Notes: a model not told the origin generated them from the sequence alone. A DNA stretch of 64,000 nt from JANXQG01 sp963709175 (GCA_963709175.1 CAVPVK010000012.1:682001-746000); one strand, 5' to 3'; positions 50,605-60,647 are shown, counted from the stretch's first letter. Made by a program: numbers and translations.

Positions 50605-51340
50605 TCAAGCCACGCTGGTCAATTCCCGGAAATGCACATCCAAGGCGCGTGCCGTCCTTGGTCAAGTCGGCGACCGTGCCGTCGTAAATCAGGCGGCCTT
50701 CATCGATGAATAGCACGCGTTTGGCCATGGCCTCGACTTCCTGCAGAATATGGGTGGAAAGCAGAATGGTCTTGTTCTCACCCAGTTTGCGGATGGTTTC
50801 CCGCACCTCGTGGATCTGGTTCGGGTCCAGGCCAGCCGTCGGCTCGTCCATGATCAGCACGTCGGGCTCATGGAGCAGCACGTGGGCCATGCCGACGCGC
50901 TGCCGGTAACCGCGGGAGAGCTTGCCGATGGGCTTGCCGATCACGGCGCCCAGGGCACACAACTCCACCACCGCCTCGATCCGTTCGTGTTTCCGCACAC
51001 CGCTCAGACCGCGGGCATCGGCGAAAAAGTTCAGGAGGTCGCGGGGCGACATGTCGGGATACAGGGGACCATTTTCCGGCAGGTAGCCCAACCGGGCCGC
51101 GCCCGCCAGGCGGTCGGTCGCCATGTCGTGTCCGGCGATGAACGCCTGGCCGGCCGAGGGGGCCAGATAGCCCGTCAAGAGCTTCATGGTGGTGCTCTTG
51201 CCGGCGCCGTTGGGGCCCAAGAAGGCCACTACTTCGCCCTCGCGGATGCGGAAGTTCACGTTCTGGATGGCGGCAAAGTCGCCGTAAAACTTCGAGAGCC
51301 CCTGGGCCTCGATCATGGCCGGAGCCGGGGAATTATTCAT
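50605..51340 (-). CDS. GldA-like ABC transporter ATPase (apparent frameshift at 3' end)
   Basis: About 245 residues from ATG 51340. Complete ATPase: Walker A GPNGAGKSTT, Q-loop LGYLPENGPLYPDM, signature LSRGYRQRVGMAHVLLHEP, Walker B VLIMDEPTAGLDPNQ and switch LLSTHIL. It matches the ABC-2 (GldA/CcmA) subfamily and should power the permease 72 bases downstream. Near 50650 the frame shifts; the restored reading ends in ALDVHFRELTSVA with TGA at 50605-50607, the normal end for this family. Without the shift the frame continues into the next gene as nonsense. Confidence 0.93.
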
Positions 51341-51849
51341 AGCGATGACTCCATGAGCAACTCTCGCGGGCTGCCAGAGTGCTCCAAGGGGTTAATTCAA
51401 AAAACAGCGATGTTGAGGATTTTAACCAATTGACGGCAGGTGAAAAGTCCTAGGCGATAGTTGCCGGAAACCGGTACGACCTTTCTGCCGGCCGTAAAGT
51501 TCCCAGGCCCGGACTTTCCAGGGGCGAGAGGTCGGTGGACGCGACCTCGGCATGACGTAAGAGTCCAGTATAACGCAATCGAAAGCAAACGCAACCGTCA
51601 TTCTTTAGCCAATAGCTCTGGATTTATATTACGCAGACCCGCCGAGAAAATTCAAACTATCGCGCCGTAACCGCGATTCCACAGGTTTTCGTCCGGCGCG
51701 TGAAGGGTTTCTTCAGCAGCCCGAGGGCGCGCCAGGGGCCTTGCGCCCCCGGCGGGCTCCCACCGGGGAAGACGCGTTTGAGATCTGCACTTGCGAAGCT
51801 CGAAAAGTGAGTGTATGCTTACTTACATTAAGCCACACCGAGACAGCCC
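51341..51849. other. Intergenic, about 510 bases, divergent promoter region
   Basis: Lies between the divergent Gld-type operon and the TetR gene and must hold both promoters. A GGGGC-CTTGC-GCCCC hairpin lies near 51735-51750, and a pseudo-palindromic operator at 51807-51826. Nothing else is recognised. Confidence 0.55.
51807..51826. promoter_or_regulatory. Candidate TetR-family operator
   Basis: GTGAGTG-TATGCT-TACTTAC: half-sites match 5 of 7 as an inverted repeat, similar in style to AcrR-type GTxAGT...ACTxAC operators. It lies 23 bases upstream of the TetR start, so autoregulation and control of the RND genes is likely. Confidence 0.5.
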
Positions 51850-52554
51850 ATGAAAACTTCCGAACCGGCAATCGTCAAGAAATTGAGTGGGGACGAACGT
51901 CGTGCGTCGATCATCCGGGCTGCTCGTGCGATCTTTGCGAATAAGGGATTTAAGGGCACCACGACGCGCGAACTGGCGGCCGCCGCAGGCGTTTCCGAGG
52001 CGCTGATATTCAAGCATTTTGCCAACAAAGAAGAGCTTTACGGCGCCATGTTGCATGCTTGCTGCAACGACCAGGATTTCCATCGTCTCGACCAGGTTAT
52101 CGCCTTGGAACCATCCGCGTTGAAACTCGTGCGGCTGGTCCACGCATTTGTCGCCGTGGTTCTCGATGAGCGCGATATCGATGGCGATAAGACAATCCAC
52201 TGCCGTTTGATGATCCGCAGCCTGCTGGAAGACGGTGAATTTGTGCGGCTGTTTTTTCAGGGCGTCTCCACGGACCTCGAGCAAAGCATGCTCGGTTCGT
52301 TGCGGGCCGCCATCGCGGCGGGTGACGCCTATGACGGTCCCCTGCCGCCGCAGCTCGGATTCTGGTTTTGCCACCATTTGGTTCTGATGCTGAAGACCTA
52401 CATGCTGCCGGCAGCGGAGGTCTTGGACTATGGTTCGCCGCACGAAAAGGCGATCCAGGGCGCGGTCTGGTTTTCGCTGCGGGGTTTTGGAATCAAGGAA
52501 GAAGTTATTCGTCGCCTGTATCATCCTGATGACGAGAAGCTGTTTGGAAAATAG
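51850..52554 (+). CDS. TetR/AcrR-family regulator
   Basis: 234 residues. N-terminal helix-turn-helix: RRASIIRAARAIFANKGFKGTTTRELAAAAGVSEALIFKHFANKEELYGAML. The C-terminal ligand-binding helices are divergent, as usual. Directly upstream of an RND adaptor and pump, in the typical layout of a local repressor that is released by the exported compound. A candidate operator lies just before it. The spacing of about 80 bases to the adaptor start suggests one operon. Confidence 0.95.
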   Translation: MKTSEPAIVKKLSGDERRASIIRAARAIFANKGFKGTTTRELAAAAGVSEALIFKHFANKEELYGAMLHACCNDQDFHRLDQVIALEPSALKLVRLVHAFVAVVLDERDIDGDKTIHCRLMIRSLLEDGEFVRLFFQGVSTDLEQSMLGSLRAAIAAGDAYDGPLPPQLGFWFCHHLVLMLKTYMLPAAEVLDYGSPHEKAIQGAVWFSLRGFGIKEEVIRRLYHPDDEKLFGK

Positions 52555-52636
52555 GCATCGTTATTATCGACCCGTCGTTCTCTCTGTTTCTGCCAATGAA
52601 ATGACCATCGAACACTCTGATCCCCGCCGTGAACCT

Positions 52637-53853
52637 ATGAGCAAGAATAAACTGAACTTTCCCGAGCGCATCCGACGCGCGGCGCTGCTGGCCGCTTTGA
52701 TCGCCGCCCTGGCTTGCCCCGGTTGCGGCGGCAAAACGACCGCGCACCGCCCCCGGGCGGACCGCCGGAGGTCGGCGTGCTCACGATCTCCGAACAGCCC
52801 GTGCCGCTCACGCTCGACCTGCCCGGTCGCACTGCGGCGCTGCGGGTTGCCGAGGTGCGGGCGCGCGTGAACGGCATCGTCGTGAAGCGGTTCTTCCGCG
52901 AAGGGGCCGAGGTCAAAGAAGGCGAGGTTCTGTATCAGATCGATCCGGCGCCATACGAGGCAGCGCTGAAGAATGCCCAAGGGACCCTGGCCCGCGCCGA
53001 GGCCAACGTGGCCGCCACCCGCGCCCAGGCCGAGCGCTGCAAAAAGCTCATGGCCTCGCGTGCCGTGAGTCAACAAGACTACGATGCCGCATTGGCCAGT
53101 TTCCAGAGCTACGAGGCCGACGTCATCTCCGGCAAAGGCGCCGTTCAAACCGCCCAGATCAACCTCGGGTACACTCGCGTCACCTCGCCCATTTCCGGCC
53201 GCATCGGAATCTCCCAGGTGACCGAAGGGGCCTACGTTCAGGCCAGCGCCGCCAGCCTTCTGGCCACGGTCCAGGAAATGGACCAGATGTACGTCGATGT
53301 CACCCAGGCCAGCAGCGAACTCCTCCGGCTGAAACACGATCTTGCCAGCGGCCGGCTCAAAACTGCCGGCTCCGGAAAGGCGCGAGTGTGGCTGATCATG
53401 GAAGACGGCAGCACCTACGGCGAGGAGGGGACTTTGCAACTCGCCGATGTAACGGTCAACCTCATGACCAGCACCGTCACCGTGCGGGCCATCTTCCCCA
53501 ATCCCAAAGACGAGATCCTGCCGGGCATGTTCGTCCGAGCCCGGCTCGAGGAAGGCATCACGCCCAATGCCATTCTTATCCCGCAACTCGCGGTGACGCG
53601 GAACCAGAAAGGCGAGCCGACGGTGATGGTGGTGGGCGCCGGGGACAAGGCCGAACTTCGCGTCGTGAAGACCGATCGGGCCGTGGAAAACCAATGGCTG
53701 GTGTCCGAAGGCCTGAAGCCCGGCGATCGTTTGATTGTCGATAATCTCCAGCGGTTGCGGCCCGGCGCCGCGGTCAAACCGGTGCCGGCCAAGCTATCGC
53801 CGGCTTTCCTGGCCTCGGCCGGTGCGTCGCCGGGCGAAGCCGCAAGCAACTAG
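52637..53853 (+). CDS. RND efflux periplasmic adaptor lipoprotein (apparent frameshift)
   Basis: ATG 52637. A lipoprotein signal (AALLAALIAALACPGCGG) is followed after the A run 52733-52736, where one A seems missing, by KNDRAPPPGGPPEV and then a complete membrane-fusion protein: LRVAEVRARVNGIVVKRFFREGAEVKEGEVLYQID, hairpin helices (ANVAATRAQAERCKKLMASRAVS), ITRVTSP-like YTRVTSPISGRIGISQVTEGA and the barrel ending in GLKPGDRLIVDNLQRLRPGAAVK. It is the AcrA/MexA type and pairs with the pump 47 bases downstream. Restored length is about 406 residues. Confidence 0.92.
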
Positions 53854-53900
53854 AACGCCGCCACGTTCTCTCGACAGGCATCCCGGAAAAAATCCAGCGC

Positions 53901-56900
53901 ATGTCCAGGTTCTTTATCGATCGGCCCGTTTTTGCCTGGGTGATTGCCATTCTGCTCATGGTCGGCGGCGCCGTCTCGATCAAGAGCCTGCCGGTGGCGC
54001 AGTACCCGAGCATTGCCCCGCCCACGATTGCGATCACGGCAACCTATCCCGGCGCGTCGGCCAAGGTGCTGGAGGATACAGTCACCCAAGTCATCGAGCA
54101 GAGGCTCAACGGCATTGACCATCTCCGCTATATCCAATCGGCCAGCCTGTCGTCCGGCCAGGTTACGATCACGGTCACGTTCGAAGTCGGTACCGACCCG
54201 GATATTGCGCAGGTGCAGGTGCAGAACAAGGTCGCCCAGGCCACCGCCCTCTTGCCTACGGAGGTCCAACTCCAGGGCTTGGTCGTCGACAAGGCCGTGC
54301 AGAACTTTCTCCTGGTCATCGGATTTGTTTCCGAGGATGGCAGCCTCTCGGGCGCCGACTTGTGTGACTTCGCCGTGGGCACGATCCAAGATCCGATCAG
54401 CCGCCTGCCGGGCGTCGGCGATATCCTGGCCTTCGGCACGCAGTATGCCATGCGCATCTGGCTCGATCCTGGCAAGCTCTACCAGTACCAGTTAACCAGC
54501 GGCGACGTCACCACCGCCATTGCGGCCCAAAACGTGCAGATTTCGGCGGGCCAATTGGGGGCCAATCCGGCCGTCCGCGGGCAACTGCTCAACGCCAGTA
54601 TCATGGCCCAAAGCCTCCTGAAAACGCCTGCCGAGTTCCGCAAAATCGTCCTCCGCGTGAATCCAGACGGCTCGCGCGTTCTGCTGGGCGATGTGGCACG
54701 CGTGGAACTGGGAAGCGAAAACTACGACACCGACGCCCGTTTCTGCGGCAAGCCGGCGGCCGGCATGGCCATCAAGCCGGCCACCGGCGCCAATGCCCTG
54801 GATACGGTCGCCGTGGTCAAGAAGAAGATCGCCGAGATGTCGCCCGGCTTTCCGCCCGGCATCCGCGTCGTCTATCCTTACGACACCACGCCCTTCGTGC
54901 GCCTGTCGATCGAGGAAGTGATCAAAACGCTCGTAGAGGCGGTCGTGCTGGTGTTTCTGGTGATGTTCCTCTTCCTGCAGAGCTGGCGTGCTACGATCAT
55001 TCCGACGATCGCCGTGCCGGTGGTGCTTCTGGGTACGTTCGGCGCGATGAGCGTGGCGGGCTTTTCCATCAATACCCTCACGCTGTTCGGACTCGTGCTG
55101 GCCATCGGTTTGCTGGTTGACGATGCCATCGTGGTCGTCGAGAATGTCGAGCGCGTGATGGAAGAAGAAGGGCTTTCGCCGAGAGAAGCCACGCGGAAAT
55201 CGATGGATCAGATCTCCGGCGCGCTGGTCGGCATCGGCCTGGTGCTCTGTGCGGCCTTTTTGCCCATGGCCTTTTTTGCCGGCGCCACGGGAGTGATCTA
55301 CCGGCAATTTGCCGTCACCATGGTCGCGGCGGTAGCACTCTCGGTGCTGGTGGCCCTGATCCTCACACCCGCCCTCTGTGCCAGCTTGCTCAGGCCGGTG
55401 CGGCGGGGCGGATCCGCCAGGCGGCGCGGCTTTTTTGGCTGGTTCAACCGCAGTTTCGATCGTACTGCCGGGCGCTATGCGTCCAGCGTGGGCACGGTGC
55501 TGCGCCGGACCTTCTGGCCGCTGCTGGTCTATGGTTGCATCGCGGCCGCCGTGGCGTTTCTGTATACCCGCATTCCTTCGGGCTTCTTGCCCGAGGAAGA
55601 CCAGGGCGTGCTCTTCGTTCTCGCGCAGCTACCGGCGGGCGCTACCACCGAGCAGTCGCAAGGCGTGCTCGAAAAGATCGAACGGCATTTCCTCGTCGAC
55701 GAAAAAGAGAACGTGGAGAACATTTTCGGCGTCTCCGGATTCTCCTTTAGCGGCATGGGGCAGAACCAGGTAATGGGCTTCGTCAAGCTTAAGGATTGGG
55801 ATCGACGCAAGGCCAAGGCGCCAGAGATCGTCGGCCGCGCCATCGGCGCTTTCATGCAATACAAGGAAGCCTTCGCTTTCGCCTTTGCACCGCCGGCGGT
55901 GATCGAGTTGGGCAATGCCACGGGCTTTGACTTCGAGCTTCTCGACAACGGCAACCTGGGACATGAAGGGCTGTTGGCCGCGCGGAACCAGATGCTGGGC
56001 ATGATCGCCGAGAATCCGGTCCTGGCCAAAGTGCGTCCCAACGGCCTGGAAGATATGCCCCAGTATCGGCTCGACCTCGACCACGAAAAGGCCGAAGCCC
56101 TGGGAGTTTCCCCGGCCGCAATCAACGACGCCTTGAATACCGCCTGGGGCAGCACCTACGTCAACAATTTCATCGACAAGGGCCGCGTGAAAAGGGTCTT
56201 TGTGCAGGGCGACGCGCCCTTTCGCATGCTGCCCCACGATCTCGATCGTTGGTACGTGCGCAACAATCGGGGCGGCATGGTGCCGTTTTCGGCTTTCTGC
56301 AAGGCCCACTGGGAACTTGGTTCGCCGAAGCTGGAGCGGTTCAACGGCCTGCCGTCGGTGGAGTTGGTGGGCGAACCCGCGCCGGGGTATAGTTCCGGCC
56401 AGGCGATGGCCGCCATGGAAGATATTGCGAAGAGGCTGCCTGCGGGCGTCGGCTTTGCGTGGGTCGGGCTCTCTTACGAAGAACGCACCGGCGGATCGCA
56501 GGAGGTGATGTTGTATGGCATTGCGCTTTTGATCGTGTTCCTCAGTCTTGCGGCGTTGTACGAGAGCTGGGCCATTCCCTTTGCGGTGATGATGGACATG
56601 CCCTTGGGGGCGCTGGGGGTGCTCCTCTTCACGCACTTGCGCGACATGCCCAATGGAGTTTATTTCAAGATCGGCCTGCTGACGATCATCGGCCTTTCGG
56701 CAAAGAACGCGATCCTGGTGATCGAGTTCGCCAAGGAGGATTTCGATCGCGGCAAGAGTCTCAGGGAGGCGGCCATGCATGCCGTGAGGCAGCGGCTGCG
56801 GCCCATTCTCATGACCTCGCTGGCCTTTGGGCTGGGAGTGCTACCGCTGGCCATCAGCACCGGCGCCGGTTCGGGCAGTCAGAACGCGATTGGTACCGGC

Positions 56901-57068
56901 ATCGTCGGCGGCGCGCTCACCACGACGCTGCTGGGGTTGTTCTTTGTGCCGCTCTATTTTGTCACCATCCTACAGCTTTTCCGTGTCAAGCCAACCGGCG
57001 CCGGACGGGTCGCCGAAGAGAAACAACCGCCCCTTGCATTGGTCGCGTCCGACAAACTATTGCAGTGA
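53901..57068 (+). CDS. RND efflux pump, AcrB/MexB (HAE1) type
   Basis: 1055 residues, the normal size. It opens MSRFFIDRPVFAWVIAILLMVGG and contains VAQYPSIAPPTIAITATYPGA, the porter domains, FGLVLAIGLLVDDAIVVVENVER (proton relay), PSGFLPEEDQGVLFV and GLSAKNAILVIEFAKED with SQNAIGTGIVGG at the C-terminus. All features of an active multidrug exporter. Third gene of the TetR-adaptor-pump operon; no outer-membrane channel follows, so it must share one encoded elsewhere. Unlike the pump at 26240 it lacks the extra membrane insert. Confidence 0.97.
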   Translation: MSRFFIDRPVFAWVIAILLMVGGAVSIKSLPVAQYPSIAPPTIAITATYPGASAKVLEDTVTQVIEQRLNGIDHLRYIQSASLSSGQVTITVTFEVGTDPDIAQVQVQNKVAQATALLPTEVQLQGLVVDKAVQNFLLVIGFVSEDGSLSGADLCDFAVGTIQDPISRLPGVGDILAFGTQYAMRIWLDPGKLYQYQLTSGDVTTAIAAQNVQISAGQLGANPAVRGQLLNASIMAQSLLKTPAEFRKIVLRVNPDGSRVLLGDVARVELGSENYDTDARFCGKPAAGMAIKPATGANALDTVAVVKKKIAEMSPGFPPGIRVVYPYDTTPFVRLSIEEVIKTLVEAVVLVFLVMFLFLQSWRATIIPTIAVPVVLLGTFGAMSVAGFSINTLTLFGLVLAIGLLVDDAIVVVENVERVMEEEGLSPREATRKSMDQISGALVGIGLVLCAAFLPMAFFAGATGVIYRQFAVTMVAAVALSVLVALILTPALCASLLRPVRRGGSARRRGFFGWFNRSFDRTAGRYASSVGTVLRRTFWPLLVYGCIAAAVAFLYTRIPSGFLPEEDQGVLFVLAQLPAGATTEQSQGVLEKIERHFLVDEKENVENIFGVSGFSFSGMGQNQVMGFVKLKDWDRRKAKAPEIVGRAIGAFMQYKEAFAFAFAPPAVIELGNATGFDFELLDNGNLGHEGLLAARNQMLGMIAENPVLAKVRPNGLEDMPQYRLDLDHEKAEALGVSPAAINDALNTAWGSTYVNNFIDKGRVKRVFVQGDAPFRMLPHDLDRWYVRNNRGGMVPFSAFCKAHWELGSPKLERFNGLPSVELVGEPAPGYSSGQAMAAMEDIAKRLPAGVGFAWVGLSYEERTGGSQEVMLYGIALLIVFLSLAALYESWAIPFAVMMDMPLGALGVLLFTHLRDMPNGVYFKIGLLTIIGLSAKNAILVIEFAKEDFDRGKSLREAAMHAVRQRLRPILMTSLAFGLGVLPLAISTGAGSGSQNAIGTGIVGGALTTTLLGLFFVPLYFVTILQLFRVKPTGAGRVAEEKQPPLALVASDKLLQ

Positions 57069-57592
57069 CGCATTGGACCGTACGTAAAAAGGCTTGCCCG
57101 CCCCGGCGAGTGAGTTTCCGTTCCACCGGCGCGGCTTGGCGTGCAGTTCTTGCCCGGTGTGAACTGATTATCGAGCTTTCCTCGCGGGTGGCCGGGAACT
57201 TCTTTGCATAGTCGGGCAGACGAGTCGGTCTTCCGGCTGACCGATCTTTCGTTGCGTGGCGGCAAGCCAGTCGTCGTTGTTCCAAGGTCAAATACGAGCG
57301 GATAGAATAGTCCCGTGCCCAATTGCTGCATCGGTTCTACCGGCTGGTGGCCGGGGAATGGAAAAACCGGGGTAATGCCCGATCGTCGCATTGACGGTCA
57401 CCGGATAATGCCAGCCGTTTGCAATTGTCCCAGGCCGGCCGAATACGCGGTCCCAATCGGGAGCGTTGCAACTTGCAAGCGCAATGCCTCCTGCTAAAAT
57501 GATGCTCAAATAAGGAAACAAAACCGGGCAGGCAGGCAAGATGCCTACGCCGCAAGGCTTGGTTTTATCAGACCTTCTTGAGGAGATCAGAC
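57069..57592. other. Intergenic, about 520 bases
   Basis: Follows the RND operon. Contains only short overlapping frames on both strands and no repeat or RNA fold I can support. The final part holds the promoter and GAGGAG ribosome-binding site of the ACT-like protein at 57593. Confidence 0.5.
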
Positions 57593-57868
57593 ATGGAAAA
57601 ACCGCATCTTATCTTCGGCGTTCATGTTACGAGCCGGGCCGCCCAGGTCCCGGCGGTGCAGCAATTTCTCACGGAATACGGCTGTAGCATCAAGACTCGC
57701 GTCGGGCTGCACCACGTGGACGACGAGGTCTGCTCGCCGCGCGGCCTGATCCTCCTGGAGATGTTTGGCGATTTAGCCACTTGCCGGGAATTGAAGTCTA
57801 AGCTCTCCGCCCTGGCGGGTGTAGAAGTTCAGGAAATGCTCTTCGAGCATGACGCCGAAAGCTCATGA
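57593..57868 (+). CDS. Small ACT-like protein resembling TM1266-type hydrogenase-system regulators
   Basis: 91 residues from ATG 57593 (GAGGAG 7 bases upstream). The pattern LIFGVHVTSR...VQQFLTEYGCSIKTRVGLHHV, then a hydrophobic LILLEMFGD strand and LKSKLSALAGVEVQEMLFEH, fits the beta-alpha-beta-beta-alpha-beta ACT/ferredoxin-like fold of the putative iron-only hydrogenase system regulator group. Those proteins bind no known ligand with certainty. Its stop overlaps the next start (ATGA), which couples it to a secreted protein rather than to a hydrogenase. No hydrogenase genes are in the window, so the regulator name should not be read as function. Confidence 0.65.
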   Translation: MEKPHLIFGVHVTSRAAQVPAVQQFLTEYGCSIKTRVGLHHVDDEVCSPRGLILLEMFGDLATCRELKSKLSALAGVEVQEMLFEHDAESS

Positions 57869-58994
57869 CGCTCGCGGCCCTTGTTGCGATGTTCGCGCTT
57901 TCTGCCAATGCGGCAGATGTGGACCATCGTAAGCCTCCCTGCCCGCCCAGTTCGGTCATCCAGGGCGTCACCTGGCACTGGGAGACCTACAAGTCCGCCG
58001 CGCCGGGAAGCGACCTGTGGCCGGTGACCTGGGGACCGGACGGCCATCTATATACCGCCTGGGGCGACGGCGGCGGGTTTGGAGGGACCGACACGGATGG
58101 GCGGGTCAGCCTGGGGTTGCGCGGATCGAAGGCCCTGCGGAGAACTTTCGCGGCATCAACGTCAACGGTGGAAAGGCCCCGGAGCACCCGGCAACCTTCC
58201 CGCGGAAGGGCAAGACAGCGGAGCTCGCCTTCGTCGACGGCGTTCTCTACGCCGCCGTCAACCTGCAAGACGGCCCCTGGCCCGACGTCCATCACGCCTT
58301 GGCCTGGTCCACGGACCGCGGAGCGACCTGGACCCAAGCCAGTTGGTTGTTCCCCATGGGCGCGGGCGACTTTCAGCCCGCCACGTTCTTGCAGTTTGGC
58401 AAGGGCTACACGGGCCTCCCTTCGCGGCTGGCCGGCTATGTTTATCTCTGCGGGCCGAAGCATGTCGGCGGACGGGGAAACGGCAATCGACTTTATCTTG
58501 CGCGGGCGGCGAGGGGCAAGCTTCGCGACCGCCTAGCCTACGAATTCTTCCACGGCCTCGAAAAAGGCGAGCCGACTTGGACGCCCGACAGTGCCGCCGC
58601 CCGTCCCATATTCACCGACCTCAACGGCGCCCTGTCGGGCGCGATGGTCTACAATCCTGGCTTGAAGCGGTTCTTGCTGACCTGCTTTCATGCCGGTCCG
58701 GGAGAACTGGGCGTTTTCGACGCGGCCCAACCCTGGGGACCATGGAGCACCATCGCCTATTACGAGCACTGGGGCCAGATGGGCGCGGCGGGCGAGGGCC
58801 TGAATTGCGAGTTCCCGCAAAAGTGGATGAGCGACGACGGCCTGGCACTGTGGTGCATCTTCAGCGTCTATGGCGACGGCGGTAAACAGGGTATCTGGGC
58901 CCACGACCGGTTCAACCTCGTCAAGGCTACTTTGCGGGCAGGACGTTTTCCGCCCACACCCAAGTTGACCGTGCTGGGCCGCCTCGATCCATAG
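57865..58994 (+). CDS. Exported DUF4185 beta-propeller protein (apparent frameshift)
   Basis: A signal peptide (MTLAALVAMFALSANA) is followed by WPVTWGPDGHLYTAWGDGGGFGGTDTDGRVS. One G is missing in the run 58113-58116; the restored frame continues GVARIEGPAENFRGINVNGG, HALAWSTDRGATWTQASWLFP (sialidase-like Asp-box style) and GYVYLCGPKHVGGRGNGNRLYLARA. This matches DUF4185, a five-bladed propeller group related to glycan-active enzymes. Restored length is about 376 residues. Probably acts on carbohydrates outside the cell; neighbours a XylR-type regulator, which supports a sugar link. Confidence 0.8.
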
Positions 58995-59149
58995 AACGTT
59001 AGCGTAGGAGCAGAAGCACGACTTGGTGGCATTCATGCGGCAATTGTGTTGTCAGGGACGTATCCTAACACATTGCTCACGCAAGTCTAATACTGCGTTC
59101 ACGATAATCCTGTCAAATAGGGAAAACCGGATTTCCCATTGGTTGTATT

Positions 59150-60310
59150 ATGTCGTCGTCGCGCCGGGTCAAGCTGCTGATCGACACGTCCTCATCCTGG
59201 GGACGAGACATAATTCGCGGTATTTCCGCGTACGCCAAGGAGCATGGTCCTTGGACCATCGACCTGGACTACCAAGGGCGTTACGAAACGCCGCATCTGC
59301 CGCCCGATTGGCCAGGCGACGGCGTGATTGCCCGAGTCACCAGTCCCCGCGTTGCGCAGGAAATCATCCGCCGGGGGCTGCCCGCCGTGAACGTCTCCTG
59401 GTATTCCTATGGCTCGCCGCAAATACCTCGCTGCACGAACAACGAGACCACGTTCGGGCGGCTGATGGCCGAATACCTGATCCGCCGAGGTCTCCGTTCG
59501 TTCGCCTATTTCGGGGTCAGCCGGCGTCAGCGGCCGGGCTACGCCGACCGCGTACGGGAGGCCTTTGCCGATGTGCTGGCGAAATCGGGTTTCACCTGTG
59601 CTGTGTGGAGCGAGGCGATTCGCACGAGCGACGCAACGACCTGCGCGGAAGTGGCCCGCTGGCTAAGCGACCTGCCGCGGCCCGTCGGCATCGCCGTGTG
59701 GGGCGACCAGATTGGCCGCCAGGTGGCCGACGCCTGCAACGCGGCTGGCATCGGCATTCCCGACGGAGCGGCGATCATCAGTGCCGAGTACGACATGGTA
59801 ATGAATTCGCTTGCTCCGCCGCCGCTGACCACGGTCGATTATCTGGCGGATGAGGTGGGTTATCAGGCGGCCGCGCTTTTGGATCGGATGCTGGACGGTC
59901 AGCCGCCCCCGCCGCAAGGCGTTGTGCTCGAGCCTTTGGGAGTCATCACGCGGCAGTCGACAGAAAACATGGCCGTAGAAGATCCGTTGGTGGCCACGGC
60001 CCTGGGACTGATTCGCCAGAATCTCCGCCGTCCGGTGCGGGTAAGTCATTTGCTCAAGGAGCTTGGCGTAGCCCGTCGCGGGCTGGAACAGCGCTTCCGC
60101 AAGGCGTTGGGCCGGGGAATTGCCGAGGAGATACGCCGCGTGCACCTCGACCGCGCCATGCGGATGCTCCGCGACTCGCCTGAACCAGTCCAAGCGATTG
60201 CGAAGGCCTGCGGTTTTCATCATCCTGAAGTGTTGACGCGGAGTTTCCGTCGGCACTTCGGCCTCTCGCCCAGCGACTTCCGCCGCCAGCACCGTTTACG
60301 CGAGGCCTAG
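59150..60310 (+). CDS. XylR-type AraC-family regulator
   Basis: 386 residues. The N-terminal two-thirds is a LacI-like periplasmic-binding fold (VKLLIDTSSSWGRDIIRGISAYAKEHGPW, PAVNVSWYSYGSPQIPRCTNNETTFGRLMAEYLIRRG, VGIAVWGDQIGRQVADACNAAG). The C-terminal 100 residues are an AraC double helix-turn-helix (VRVSHLLKELGVARRGLEQRFRKALGRG and PVQAIAKACGFHHPEVLTRSFRRHFGLSPSDFRRQHR). These regulators bind a sugar and switch on catabolic genes. A sugar-responsive role fits the DUF4185 gene 155 bases upstream. Ligand unknown. Confidence 0.94.
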   Translation: MSSSRRVKLLIDTSSSWGRDIIRGISAYAKEHGPWTIDLDYQGRYETPHLPPDWPGDGVIARVTSPRVAQEIIRRGLPAVNVSWYSYGSPQIPRCTNNETTFGRLMAEYLIRRGLRSFAYFGVSRRQRPGYADRVREAFADVLAKSGFTCAVWSEAIRTSDATTCAEVARWLSDLPRPVGIAVWGDQIGRQVADACNAAGIGIPDGAAIISAEYDMVMNSLAPPPLTTVDYLADEVGYQAAALLDRMLDGQPPPPQGVVLEPLGVITRQSTENMAVEDPLVATALGLIRQNLRRPVRVSHLLKELGVARRGLEQRFRKALGRGIAEEIRRVHLDRAMRMLRDSPEPVQAIAKACGFHHPEVLTRSFRRHFGLSPSDFRRQHRLREA

Positions 60311-60647
60311 CCTGCTGTGGCCCGTAGGCCGTAGCGCGGAGCCCGTAGGCCGGAACAAGCTTCTGGGTACGCGCTCGCCGGGTCGGTTCCGGCAATGCGG
60401 TTGGCGGTTGCCGGAACTGCGCGAGCTTGTAGCGGCCTACGGGCTGCGCTTACGAAATCCTAATAATCGGCTGGTGCGCAAACGGTCAAGAACTTTGCGT
60501 CAACTATCAAGGCCCTCTCGTCATCCGCTAACGCCCGTGCGATAGATTGGCGACAACAGACATTAGGTGGGGCGGCCGTCGGCTTATTGCCGTCGGCTCG
60601 AACCTCGTTGAATGCGGTTGCAGGCAAGTACACCAAAGGGACGAGTC
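60311..60647. repeat. Intergenic, about 340 bases, with hairpin repeat copy 2
   Basis: The left part (60321-60443) is a repeat cluster: CCCGTAGGCCG (60321-60331) is complementary to 60433-60443, GTAGGCCGGAACAAGC lies at 60345-60360, and CCGGAACTGCGCGAGCTTG at 60411-60429 matches 44604-44622 with one difference. The rest holds the promoter of the surface protein; no box sequence stands out. Confidence 0.75.

Noticed and set aside
57593..57868. Hydrogenase regulatory locus
   Set aside because: The small protein resembles that regulator group, but no hydrogenase or maturation gene is present in the window.
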